Shown piece after piece: positions 1-6,191 of a stretch of 6,381 nt of DNA. Source of the stretch: Phycisphaerae bacterium (GTDB lineage: Bacteria > Planctomycetota > Phycisphaerae > Phycisphaerales > UBA1924); assembly GCA_016794945.1 (NCBI GenBank), contig JAEUIX010000045.1, positions 1 through 6,381 on the forward strand, read 5' to 3'. The notes under the pieces are model-generated. The model saw nothing but the letters and a program-made list of their open reading frames with translations, ran no database searches and was not told the origin of the DNA. Numbering within the stretch: the stretch's first letter is position 1; each line of letters starts with the position of its first letter. Both the position numbers and the translations under genes were made by a program.

Positions 1-557
1 ACCGCTGGGCGGCGCTGGAGAAGGCGATGATCCTGGCGCCGTCGTCGTACGGCCTGCAGCCGTGGCGGTTCGTGGTGGTCAGCGACCCGGCGCTGCGGGC
101 GAAGCTGCGGGCCGTGTCGTGGAACCAGCCGCAGATCACCGACGCGTCCCACCTGGTGGTCTTCTGCCGCCGGGCGGCGATGACGCCGGCGGACGTGGAG
201 CGGTACGTGCAGCGGATCGTGGACGTGCGGGCGGTGCCCGCGGCGGCGCTGGAGCAGTACAAGAACATGATGCTCGGCACCGTCAAGGGGCTGAACGCCG
301 AGCAGTCGGGCGCGTGGAACGGGCGGCAGGTGTACATCGCGCTGGGGTTCTTCCTGTCCGCGGCGGCGATGCTGGGGATCGACGCCTGCCCGATGGAGGG
401 CTTCGACGGCGCGAAGTACGACGAGATCCTGGGCCTTCCCGCTGAGGGGTACCACGCGCAGGTGGTGGCGACGGCGGGGTACCGCGCCGCGGACGACGAC
501 TTCGGGATGATGGCGAAGGTCCGGTTCGCCGACGCGGACGTGGTGAAGCACCGCTGA
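1..557 (+). CDS. Nitroreductase family protein (NfsB-like FMN oxidoreductase), 5' partial
   Basis: This is the C-terminal 184 residues of a cytoplasmic FMN-dependent NAD(P)H oxidoreductase of the nitroreductase superfamily; the reading frame is open from base 3 to the TGA at 555-557. By memory it aligns along its whole length with E. coli NfsB: LAPSSYGLQPWRF (residues 11-23 of the visible part) matches the SPSSTNSQPWHF FMN segment, TDASHLVVFC matches LDASHVVVFC, RQVYIALGFFL matches KQVYLNVGNFL, and CPMEGFDG matches VPIEGFDA, whose Glu-Gly contacts flavin. The C-terminal K-V-R matches the phosphate-binding K-x-R of NfsB. NfsB is about 217 residues, so roughly 33 N-terminal residues and the start lie upstream of the window. 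The Lys of the NfsB NERK segment is Gln here (NQPQ), which is common in other family branches. Such enzymes reduce nitroaromatics or quinones; the physiological substrate is unknown. It converges on the exporter operon and is unlikely to be part of it. Confidence 0.93.
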   Translation, partial: RWAALEKAMILAPSSYGLQPWRFVVVSDPALRAKLRAVSWNQPQITDASHLVVFCRRAAMTPADVERYVQRIVDVRAVPAAALEQYKNMMLGTVKGLNAEQSGAWNGRQVYIALGFFLSAAAMLGIDACPMEGFDGAKYDEILGLPAEGYHAQVVATAGYRAADDDFGMMAKVRFADADVVKHR

Positions 558-570
558 CGGGCGGGGCTCG

Positions 571-1137
571 TCACTTCCGCGGGGCGGGCTTGGACGGCGG
601 GCCGACGTGCAGTTTCTCGGCCCGCACGACGAAGACGCCGCTGTCGTCCTTCTGTGTCACGGTGCCGATCACCACCACCTCGCTGAGCGGGGCCAGGCCC
701 GAGGCGCCCTTGAGGCCGACCTTCAGCGGGGCGCCCGAGGCATCGGTCACCTGGATGGTCGCGGCGTTGGCGGTGATGTCGGCCCGCTTCTCGCAGCAGT
801 AGTCCCAGGGGGTTGCGCAGGCGTCGTCGGGGTTGTCGGAGCACGCGGGCAGGGTGAAGTCCATGAGCGTGAAGACGGCGCGTCCATCGACGAACGGGTC
901 GGCCGAGCCGCCGACGCGGCCGCGCACGACGACCTTCTGGCCGGGGCCGGCGGCCTGCTTGGCGGCCTTGACGCCCTGGGCGTCGGCGGGCGCGGCGGCG
1001 ATGAACAGATCGGCCGGAAGGGCCGCGACGGGGGCGGCCTTGGGTGCGTCGGCGGGCGGGGCGGGCTTCTTGTCGCAGGCGGGGAGGATGAGCGCGGCGG
1101 CGAGCGCGATCAGGGTGGCGGGTGCGGCGCGTTTCAT
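571..1137 (-). CDS. Cys-cluster lipoprotein with OB-like domain, last gene of the exporter operon
   Basis: A 188-residue predicted lipoprotein of unknown function. The N-terminus is a clear type II signal peptide: MKR, a hydrophobic stretch, then lipobox L-P-A-C with Cys21 as the lipidated residue. Asp22 follows it, which in enterobacteria would favour inner-membrane retention, though that rule may not hold here. A Pro/Ala linker (about 22-50) leads to a beta-rich domain (about 66-178) with the pattern VVVRGRVGG, AVFTLMD, VVVIGTVTQ, FVVRAEKLHV, which looks like an OB-fold; that is inference. The middle of the domain holds four Cys (99, 107, 114, 115), the last two in TPWDYCCE, suited to metal binding or disulfides. 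The ATG start has a good ribosome site, AAGGAG at 1147-1152, 9 nt upstream. It lies 67 nt behind permease B, so it is probably co-transcribed and may be an accessory or cargo-handling part of the exporter. I have an impression of similar TPWDYCC proteins in planctomycetes, unverified. Confidence 0.87.
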   Translation of the reverse strand: MKRAAPATLIALAAALILPACDKKPAPPADAPKAAPVAALPADLFIAAAPADAQGVKAAKQAAGPGQKVVVRGRVGGSADPFVDGRAVFTLMDFTLPACSDNPDDACATPWDYCCEKRADITANAATIQVTDASGAPLKVGLKGASGLAPLSEVVVIGTVTQKDDSGVFVVRAEKLHVGPPSKPAPRK

Positions 1138-1146
1138 GGGTGGGGG

Positions 1147-1152
1147 CTCCTT
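1147..1152 (-). promoter_or_regulatory. Ribosome binding site of the lipoprotein gene
   Basis: On the - strand this reads AAGGAG, a strong Shine-Dalgarno sequence 9 nt before the ATG at 1137. It fixes that start and suggests that the lipoprotein is translated independently of the upstream permease. Confidence 0.7.
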
Positions 1153-1187
1153 GCGGTGTTGTTGATCGGGTCAGACGTGGCGGCGGG

Positions 1188-1201
1188 CCGGGAGTTCCCG
1201 G
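1188..1201 (-). other. Small stem-loop after the permease B stop codon
   Basis: CCGGG (1188-1192) and CCCGG (1197-1201) can pair around the loop AGTT. It begins 3 nt after the permease B stop codon on the - strand. There is no U-tract after it, so it is not a standard intrinsic terminator; it could be a weak attenuator or RNA-stability element between permease B and the lipoprotein gene, or chance in GC-rich DNA. Confidence 0.25.
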
Positions 1202-1204
1202 GGA

Positions 1205-2371
1205 TCACGCGGCCTTGAGGGATTCGGCGATCGGAAGGCGCAGGGCGCGCAGGGCCGGCGGCAGCGCGCCGATGAGGCCCAGGGCCAGCCCAGCGGCCAG
1301 GCCGAGGGCGACGACGGTGTGGTCCACGACGAGGCCGAAGACGCCGGTGGAGAAGCGCACCGCCAGGCCGTCGAGCAGCGCCAGTCCCGCGACGCATGCG
1401 AGCACGGCGCCGGCCCCGGCGGCGAGCAGGGACTCCTGCACGAGGCTCAGCACGATGGCGCTGCGCCGGTAGCCCAGGCACTGGAGCATGCCCAGTTCGC
1501 GGACGCGGGAGGAGAACGCGGCGTACATGGTGTTCAGGCCGCCGAGCAGTCCGCCGGCGGCGATGAGCAGGGCGGTTGCCCAGACGACGGCCTGCACGGG
1601 ACGGAAGAACGACGCGAGTCCGGCGTAGTAGCGGGTCTCGGGCACGGCGGTGAGCTCGAGGTCGAGCCGCTGGCGGGCGAAGGCGTCGATGTCGGCGAAC
1701 TCGGCGTCTCCGAGGGCGAGCTCGACGCACGAATCGGTTTCGCGCTTGGTGGCGGCCTTGAGGTCGGTCAGCGCGGTCCAGGCCTCGGCCTGCATGACGG
1801 TGCCGGGGGCGGCGAAGCGGCCGACGATGGTCCACTTCGCCTTGTCGATCCAGAGCGTGCCGCCCACGGCAAGGTCGGCGTCGGCCAGGCCGAGTTGCCG
1901 GGGCGCAGCGCTGCCGAGCATGATCTCGTCGTGCCCGGCGCGCGGGAACCGGCCCTCGGTGATCTGCACGGAGCGGTGCACCAGCATCGCTCCGGGCGTG
2001 ACGCCCCGGATGAGCAGCAGGCGCGGGTTGGGCGCGTCGGGGGAACTGCGGACGGGCAGTTGCACGTGCACCTCGGCCGAGACGTGCGGGGCTCCCATGC
2101 TGGTCTGCAGGCCGGGCACGGCGGCGGCCACGAGCGAGCCGACCGACGCGGCGATCTCGGAGCGCTCGATGCTCTCTTCGCTCCCGGCGCCCAGCAGGAT
2201 GACGTGCCGATCGTCGCCGCTGGCGCGCAGGCTGCGGCTCATGCCGGTGACGAAGCCCGCGGCGGCGATGACCAGCAGGACCACCAGGCCCGCGCCCAGG
2301 ACGCTGAGGCCGGCGCGCAGGGGCGACCGACCGAGGTTGCGGACGGCGTAATCGAGCGGGAGTCGTGCCAT
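1205..2371 (-). CDS. FtsX/MacB-type ABC transporter permease B
   Basis: A 388-residue inner-membrane permease of the FtsX/MacB/LolC class. The expected four-helix plan is visible: helix 1 at about 22-44 (LSVLGAGLVVLLVIAAAGF), a large periplasmic domain at about 45-255, then helices near 258-282, 304-334 and 350-372. Between helices 2 and 3 is the cytoplasmic segment SSRVRELGMLQCLGYRRSAI (287-306), the part that contacts the ATPase in this family, and the protein ends in PPALRALRLPIAESLKA, the usual C-terminal signature. It differs clearly from permease A in its periplasmic domain, so the two probably form a heterodimer served by the one ATPase, as LolC and LolE do with LolD; this is inference. 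The start follows the permease A stop by 18 nt and has no recognisable Shine-Dalgarno sequence, suggesting that it is translated by re-initiation after permease A. Confidence 0.92.
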   Translation of the reverse strand: MARLPLDYAVRNLGRSPLRAGLSVLGAGLVVLLVIAAAGFVTGMSRSLRASGDDRHVILLGAGSEESIERSEIAASVGSLVAAAVPGLQTSMGAPHVSAEVHVQLPVRSSPDAPNPRLLLIRGVTPGAMLVHRSVQITEGRFPRAGHDEIMLGSAAPRQLGLADADLAVGGTLWIDKAKWTIVGRFAAPGTVMQAEAWTALTDLKAATKRETDSCVELALGDAEFADIDAFARQRLDLELTAVPETRYYAGLASFFRPVQAVVWATALLIAAGGLLGGLNTMYAAFSSRVRELGMLQCLGYRRSAIVLSLVQESLLAAGAGAVLACVAGLALLDGLAVRFSTGVFGLVVDHTVVALGLAAGLALGLIGALPPALRALRLPIAESLKAA

Positions 2372-2389
2372 GGCGGGCGGAGTGGGGGG

Positions 2390-3535
2390 TCAGACGGCGC
2401 GGAAGCACTGGGCGATGGGCCGGCGCGACGCGCGCCAGGCGGGGAAGAGCCCGGCGGCGACGCCGAGCAGGGCGGCCAGGCCGACGCCGGCGGCGGCGGC
2501 CAGTGGGTCGGAGGCGACGGCGATGCTGACGCCCTCGACGGTGAGGGCGAAGTGGCCCCAGGCCAGGACGCCGGCCGCGGCGCCCGCGCCCACCGCCCCG
2601 CCGAGGAGACTGAGCAGGATGCTCTCGAGCACGATGAGCGCGGCGATGAGGCCGGAGCGGAAGCCGAGGGTCTGGAGGATGGCGTGCTCCTTCACGCGGT
2701 CCTGCACGCTGAGGACGATGGCGTTGGCGACCAGGCCGAGCACGGCGGCCAGGCAGGCCCAGCCGAGCCAGCGGGTGAAGCCGACGATCTCGACGACGTC
2801 GTGCGCGGCGCGGGCGATGAAGGCGGTTTCGGGCGAGGTGTACGTGGGTTCCTGGTCGTTGCGGAACTCGGCGTCGATGGCCCGGGCGACGGACTCGAGG
2901 TTGCGAGCCTCGTCGACCTTGACGTTGAACTGCGTGACGATGCCCTGGCCGCCGCCTCGGGCGGCGCGCTGCAGGAAGGGCAGGTGCACGTAGGCGACGC
3001 TCTGGTCCTGGGGTGCATCGCTGTCGACGATGCCGGCGACGGTGACGGTGACGCCGGCGGCGTCGAAGGACTCGCCGACGGAAAGCCCGCGGCGCGCGGC
3101 CAGCGAGCGGCCGACCAGAGCGCCGTCGCCGCGGGCTCGCCAGGATTCGAGCGAGCCGTCGAGGATGCGCAGGCCCAGGGCCTCGACCCGTTCCTCCGGC
3201 ACGCCGCGGAAGGTGATCACGTCGAGGCTCGCGCGGCAGTTGTTGACGACGATCTTGAGGGGGACGACGGAGCGGACGTGGGGTATGGCGGCGATGCGTC
3301 GCTCGTAGTGCTCGGGCAGGCGGCTGGTGAAGGGGCAGAAGCGGTTCTCGCGGTAGACGATGAGGGTGGTTTCATCGGCCTGGGCGCCGGTGACGCGGGC
3401 GACGGCGAGCTGCATGGCCTGGACGGCGCAGAAGAGGAACATGGCGGCGGCGACGCCGCCGATGGTCAGCACGGTGCGCGTGCGGTGGCGGACGACCTGC
3501 TTGAGCACCAGCGGGATGTGGCGGGGTCCGATCAC
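2390..3535 (-). CDS. FtsX/MacB-type ABC transporter permease A
   Basis: A 381-residue inner-membrane permease with the FtsX/MacB plan: helix 1 at about 22-45, a periplasmic domain at about 46-250, and helices near 255-277, 294-327 and 344-366. DRVKEHAILQTLGFRSG (279-295) is the cytoplasmic ATPase-coupling segment and LFPAWRASRRPIAQCFRA (363-380) the typical end. The frame is open much further upstream, but that part runs antisense-frame through the ATPase gene. The GTG at 3535-3533 is preferred because GGAGG lies 7 nt upstream, the family N-terminus (IPLVLKQVVRHRTRTVLT) starts there, and it overlaps the ATPase stop as GTGA. The periplasmic domain has two Cys, C67 in RFCPFTSRLP and C100 in NNCRASLDV, which could form a disulfide. 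It most likely pairs with permease B around the shared ATPase. Confidence 0.93.
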   Translation of the reverse strand: MIGPRHIPLVLKQVVRHRTRTVLTIGGVAAAMFLFCAVQAMQLAVARVTGAQADETTLIVYRENRFCPFTSRLPEHYERRIAAIPHVRSVVPLKIVVNNCRASLDVITFRGVPEERVEALGLRILDGSLESWRARGDGALVGRSLAARRGLSVGESFDAAGVTVTVAGIVDSDAPQDQSVAYVHLPFLQRAARGGGQGIVTQFNVKVDEARNLESVARAIDAEFRNDQEPTYTSPETAFIARAAHDVVEIVGFTRWLGWACLAAVLGLVANAIVLSVQDRVKEHAILQTLGFRSGLIAALIVLESILLSLLGGAVGAGAAAGVLAWGHFALTVEGVSIAVASDPLAAAAGVGLAALLGVAAGLFPAWRASRRPIAQCFRAV

Positions 3536-4242
3536 GCGACGGCCTCCGCGGGGGAGGGGTTGTCGGCGACGAGGCGGCCCTTGTCGAGCCGGAGGATGCG
3601 TCGGGCGTGGGCGGCGCTGCGCGGGTCGTGGGTGACCATGATGAGGGTCTTGCCGAGTTCGCGGTTCAGGCGGACCAGCAGGCCCATGATCGCGGCGGCG
3701 GATTCGCCGTCGAGGTCGCCGGTGGGTTCGTCGGCCACCAGCAGCGCCGGGTCGGCGACGATGGCGCGGGCGATGGCGACGCGCTGTTCCTGGCCGCCGG
3801 AGAGCTGGCGCGGGTAGTGGTCGTGCCGGTCGGCGATGCCGGTCAGTTCGAGCGCCAGGGCGACGCGCCGGTGGCGCTCGCGCGAGGGCATGCGGCGCAG
3901 CAGCAGCGGCAGCTCGACGTTCTCGTACGCCGTGAGCACCGGCACGAGGTTGTAGAGCTGAAAGACGTAGCCGACGCTGACGGCGCGCCAGTCGGCCAGC
4001 CGTGCCGCGGAGAGGCGGCCGAGGTCCACGCCGCCGACGGTCAGCGATCCGGACGTGGGGCGGTCGATGCCCGCGATGAGGTTGAGCAGGGTGGTCTTGC
4101 CCGAGCCCGAGGGGCCCATGAGCGCGACGAAGTCGCCGGCGGGCACGTCGAGATCGAGCTCGCGCAGCGGGGTGATGAGCGTGGCGCCCTTGCGGTAGGT
4201 GCGCGTCAGTGCGCGGCACTGGATGAACGGGGCGGCGGTCAT
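3532..4242 (-). CDS. ABC transporter ATP-binding protein (MacB/LolD class)
   Basis: A 236-residue cytoplasmic ATPase, close to the usual length of LolD or the MacB nucleotide-binding domain. All motifs are present: Walker A GPSGSGKT (43-50), Q-loop VFQLYNLVPVLTAYENV (93-109), signature LSGGQEQRVAIARA (147-160), Walker B LLVADEP (167-173) with catalytic Glu172 and D-loop GDLD, and the switch His205 in MVTHD. The YNLVPVLTAYENVELP segment is typical of exporters acting with FtsX-like permeases. The signature has Glu where most relatives have Gln (LSGGQQQ); the family tolerates this. The start is the ATG overlapping the adaptor stop as ATGA, with GGGGAG 8 nt upstream. Its own TGA overlaps the GTG of permease A. 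ATP hydrolysis would drive the two-permease, adaptor-linked exporter. Frame-open sequence upstream of 4242 belongs to the adaptor gene region and is not part of this protein. Confidence 0.97.
   Translation of the reverse strand: MTAAPFIQCRALTRTYRKGATLITPLRELDLDVPAGDFVALMGPSGSGKTTLLNLIAGIDRPTSGSLTVGGVDLGRLSAARLADWRAVSVGYVFQLYNLVPVLTAYENVELPLLLRRMPSRERHRRVALALELTGIADRHDHYPRQLSGGQEQRVAIARAIVADPALLVADEPTGDLDGESAAAIMGLLVRLNRELGKTLIMVTHDPRSAAHARRILRLDKGRLVADNPSPAEAVA
3543..3547 (-). promoter_or_regulatory. Ribosome binding site deciding the GTG start of permease A
   Basis: On the - strand this reads GGAGG, 7 nt upstream of the GTG at 3535. It is the best evidence that permease A starts at this GTG inside the ATPase stop overlap, not at any upstream in-frame ATG. 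Confidence 0.75.
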
Positions 4243-5609
4243 GGCGTGGTCTCCCCGTGGCGGTGGGCGGCCGGACGCACCGCGGCGCCCTGCGTCAGGC
4301 CGGGGGGCGGACGAAGGACCACACGGTCGCCCGGGCGCAGGCCTTCGGCGATGCGCCGGTAACCGTCGGCGACCCCCGGCTCCAGCCGCACGTCGCGCCG
4401 TAGGGCCGTGCGCGTCGGCTCGTCGTACAGCCAGACGAAGGGCTGGCGGCCGTCGGCGTCGGCGATCGCGGCTTCGGGCGCGAAGATCCACAGGTCGTCG
4501 GCGCCCGCGCCGCCCGGGCCGGCGCCGCTGGCGGGCGCGCCGGCGGCGGGGCGGAAGAACCGCACGCGCGTCAGCATCTCGGGCTTGAGTTCGGGCGGAG
4601 CGCCGGACAGGTTCACCTTCACCTGCACGGTGTTCTTCTGGATGTTCGCCTCGTGCACGAACAGCGTGACCACGCCGCGCATCACCACGCCGGGCAACGC
4701 CTCGGTGGTCACCTCGGCCTCGTGGCCCATGGCGACCTTGCCGGCGTCGGCCAGGGGGATGTCGACGCGCACGCGCAGGCGCGCGGGGTCGTAGAGCTTG
4801 ACGATGGTCGCGGCGTCGCGGTCGTCGCTGTTCATCATCAGGCGGCTGCCGGGCTCGGCGATGCGGGCCAGCACCACGCCCGACCACGGCGAGCGGACCT
4901 CCGTGCGGGCCAGGCGCAGGTCGGCCTCGGCCAGGGCCCCTTCGGCCTCGGCCAGCGCCGCGCGGGCCTGGGCGGTCTGTGCGCCGGCGGCGGACACCAT
5001 GGCCTCCTGCCCGGCGAGGCGGAGTTCCAGTTGGCGGACCTCGCCCTGGCCGACGGCGCCGCGCTCCACCAGCGAGCGCTTGCGGTCGAGGTCGTCCCTC
5101 AGTTCGTCGGCGCGGGCGGCCTCCACGCGCTCGGCGGCCACCGCGCGGGCGAGTTCGGCCTTGCGGGTCTCGACGGTGGCCGCGGCCCGCCGGGCTGCCA
5201 GTGTCGCGTCGGCATCCACCAGTCGCGCGACGACCTGCCCGGCCTCGACGTGCTGGCCCTCGAGCACGAGCACCTCGGTGACCACGCCCTCGGTCAGGGC
5301 TGTGACTCGGCTGGGATACGGGTCGGGCTCGACCCACCCGGGGGCCTGAACGGTCATCGTCCGAGCATTTCCCGCGGCGGCGCCGGCCGCTGCGGGGCGT
5401 GCGACGACTTCGGCCACCTGGACCTCGATCGACGGGCGCAGGGTCTGCCGGGCGGCGTAGCCGAGCAGGGCCAGTACGCAAGCAGTGACCACCAGGGGCA
5501 CGCCCCAGCGCACCAGCCACCGCCTGCGCGGCGGCGCGACGGAATTCATCGGGGTTGTCTGCTGGCCGGCGCCGAGCGCCAGCCCTCGAACCGGATCGGC
5601 CGCGGTCAT
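4239..5609 (-). CDS. Membrane-fusion (periplasmic adaptor) protein, HlyD/MacA/DevB-like
   Basis: A 456-residue adaptor that would link the inner-membrane ABC permeases to the periplasm or an outer-membrane channel. After a cytoplasmic N-terminus ending in PPRRRW there is one membrane anchor at about 34-53 (WGVPLVVTACVLALLGYAAR). Next comes the first half of the biotinyl-lipoyl fold (about 104-132, EGVVTEVLVLEGQHVEAGQVVARL), an Ala/Glu/Arg-rich coiled-coil hairpin (about 134-236), the second lipoyl half (about 233-257, LARTEVRSPWSGVVLARI), a beta-barrel domain (about 277-352) and a membrane-proximal domain (about 372-440). The linker at 354-370 is Ala/Gly/Pro-rich. The ATG at 5609 has AGGGGA 6 nt upstream; a second Met at residue 21 would also keep the anchor but lacks a ribosome site. 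The stop overlaps the ATPase start (ATGA). The long hairpin suggests contact with a TolC-like protein, which is not encoded in this window. Confidence 0.95.
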   Translation of the reverse strand: MTAADPVRGLALGAGQQTTPMNSVAPPRRRWLVRWGVPLVVTACVLALLGYAARQTLRPSIEVQVAEVVARPAAAGAAAGNARTMTVQAPGWVEPDPYPSRVTALTEGVVTEVLVLEGQHVEAGQVVARLVDADATLAARRAAATVETRKAELARAVAAERVEAARADELRDDLDRKRSLVERGAVGQGEVRQLELRLAGQEAMVSAAGAQTAQARAALAEAEGALAEADLRLARTEVRSPWSGVVLARIAEPGSRLMMNSDDRDAATIVKLYDPARLRVRVDIPLADAGKVAMGHEAEVTTEALPGVVMRGVVTLFVHEANIQKNTVQVKVNLSGAPPELKPEMLTRVRFFRPAAGAPASGAGPGGAGADDLWIFAPEAAIADADGRQPFVWLYDEPTRTALRRDVRLEPGVADGYRRIAEGLRPGDRVVLRPPPGLTQGAAVRPAAHRHGETTP

Positions 5610-5666
5610 GGTGAATCCCCTGGCACGACGAACCGCGCAGCGCGACGGCGACGGCGCGGACGATCA

Positions 5667-5692
5667 CCCGCCGGGCCGCACGGCCCGGCGGG
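5667..5692 (-). other. GC-rich stem-loop between the Cys-rich gene and the adaptor gene
   Basis: Eleven bases at 5667-5677 (CCCGCCGGGCC) are perfectly complementary to 5682-5692 (GGCCCGGCGGG), with the 4-nt loop GCAC. It is the longest perfect inverted repeat I found in the non-coding parts. It lies in the 98-nt gap, 15 nt after the stop of the Cys/His-rich gene and about 57 nt before the adaptor start. No T-run follows on either strand, so it is not a classical intrinsic terminator. It could act as a partial terminator, an attenuator, or a 3' stabiliser that sets different levels for the first gene and the exporter genes. Regulatory role is inference. Confidence 0.5.
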
Positions 5693-5707
5693 GGTGCACA
5701 GGGGCGA

Positions 5708-6187
5708 TCAGATCGAAAGGCGACAGAGCGTCAGAAGCGTGCCGCGCCCCGACCGGGGCGTGGGACAGCACCCCGGCGGCGGTGCAGCGACCGTGCTCCG
5801 CGCGGCGACAGCTTCGAACGCTGCGTCGGCGTGGGCGGGCTGAAGGACTGGAAGCAGCCACAACGACAGGTCGGCCGAATCGCCGACGGTGCCGAGCGCC
5901 TGAGGGGCCTTGCACTGGTCGCAGTGCTTCGAGTCGGGATCGCAATCGTGGCTCGGCGCCGGCCGAGGGTCGGCGGGATCGGACGAATCGTCCTGCGACC
6001 GGCCCTCCGACGTGGAACAGCAGTCGTGCCGCTGGTCTTGCTCGAACTCCGAGGCGTGGCCCCGGTCGGCGATGGGTGCGTGCACCGGCATGACGGCGGC
6101 GCGGGCGCAGCAGCACAGGGGCGCTAGCACGCCGTAGCAGACCACCAAGAACCAGATGGAAGCTGCGTGGAGCCTCACGGCTTTCAC
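5708..6187 (-). CDS. Secreted Cys/His-rich small protein, putative metal-binding; first gene of the operon
   Basis: A predicted exported protein of up to 159 residues with no recognised domain. The N-terminus looks like a signal peptide: positive residues (KAVR), a hydrophobic core (about 8-24, ASIWFLVVCYGVLAPL), then CCCARA, where cleavage or lipidation could occur. The mature part is hydrophilic and has metal-ligand-like clusters: HDCC (54-57), HDCD (80-83) and HCDQC (88-92), then CC at 140-141 and C155. I count 12 Cys and 7 His in all. The middle (64-87) is Asp/Ser/Pro-rich and probably disordered. The start is uncertain: GTG at 6187 or GTG at 6178, neither with a Shine-Dalgarno sequence. 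The gene lies 98 nt before the adaptor gene in the same direction. By general resemblance to small Cys/His-rich proteins that precede efflux operons I suspect a metal-binding, buffering or sensing role; the function is not established. The amino-acid pattern makes a chance frame unlikely. Confidence 0.68.
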   Translation of the reverse strand: MKAVRLHAASIWFLVVCYGVLAPLCCCARAAVMPVHAPIADRGHASEFEQDQRHDCCSTSEGRSQDDSSDPADPRPAPSHDCDPDSKHCDQCKAPQALGTVGDSADLSLWLLPVLQPAHADAAFEAVAARSTVAAPPPGCCPTPRSGRGTLLTLCRLSI

Positions 6188-6191
6188 TATA
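6186..6191 (-). promoter_or_regulatory. Possible -10 promoter box for the exporter operon
   Basis: On the - strand this reads TATAGT, one base from TATAAT, in an otherwise very GC-rich stretch. No convincing -35 hexamer is seen 16-18 nt upstream. If it is used, transcription would begin at about 6178-6179, right at the GTG codon at 6178, giving a leaderless or nearly leaderless mRNA for the Cys/His-rich protein; the GTG at 6187 would then lie upstream of the transcript. Confidence 0.35.

Noticed and set aside
1319..3817. Long + strand open frame of 832 codons opposite the permease and ATPase genes
   Set aside because: Its product is Gly/Asp/Ala/Glu-rich low-complexity sequence with no family motifs. 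It runs antisense over three genes with clear domain signatures. Long open shadow frames are expected opposite genes with strong third-position GC.
3536..4219. Extending permease A to an upstream ATG (609 codons)
   Set aside because: The added part is the shadow of the ATPase gene in another frame. The GTG at 3535 has GGAGG at 7 nt and gives the normal family N-terminus.
4243..5667. Extending the ATPase to an upstream in-frame ATG (711 codons)
   Set aside because: The added part is Arg/Pro/Gly-rich shadow sequence of the adaptor gene. The 236-residue version starting at the ATGA overlap has the normal family length and a ribosome site.
4653..5843. + strand open frame of 396 codons opposite the adaptor gene
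   Set aside because: It lies antisense to a gene with complete lipoyl, coiled-coil and barrel signatures, and its own product is Gly/His/Ala/Arg-rich without recognisable motifs.
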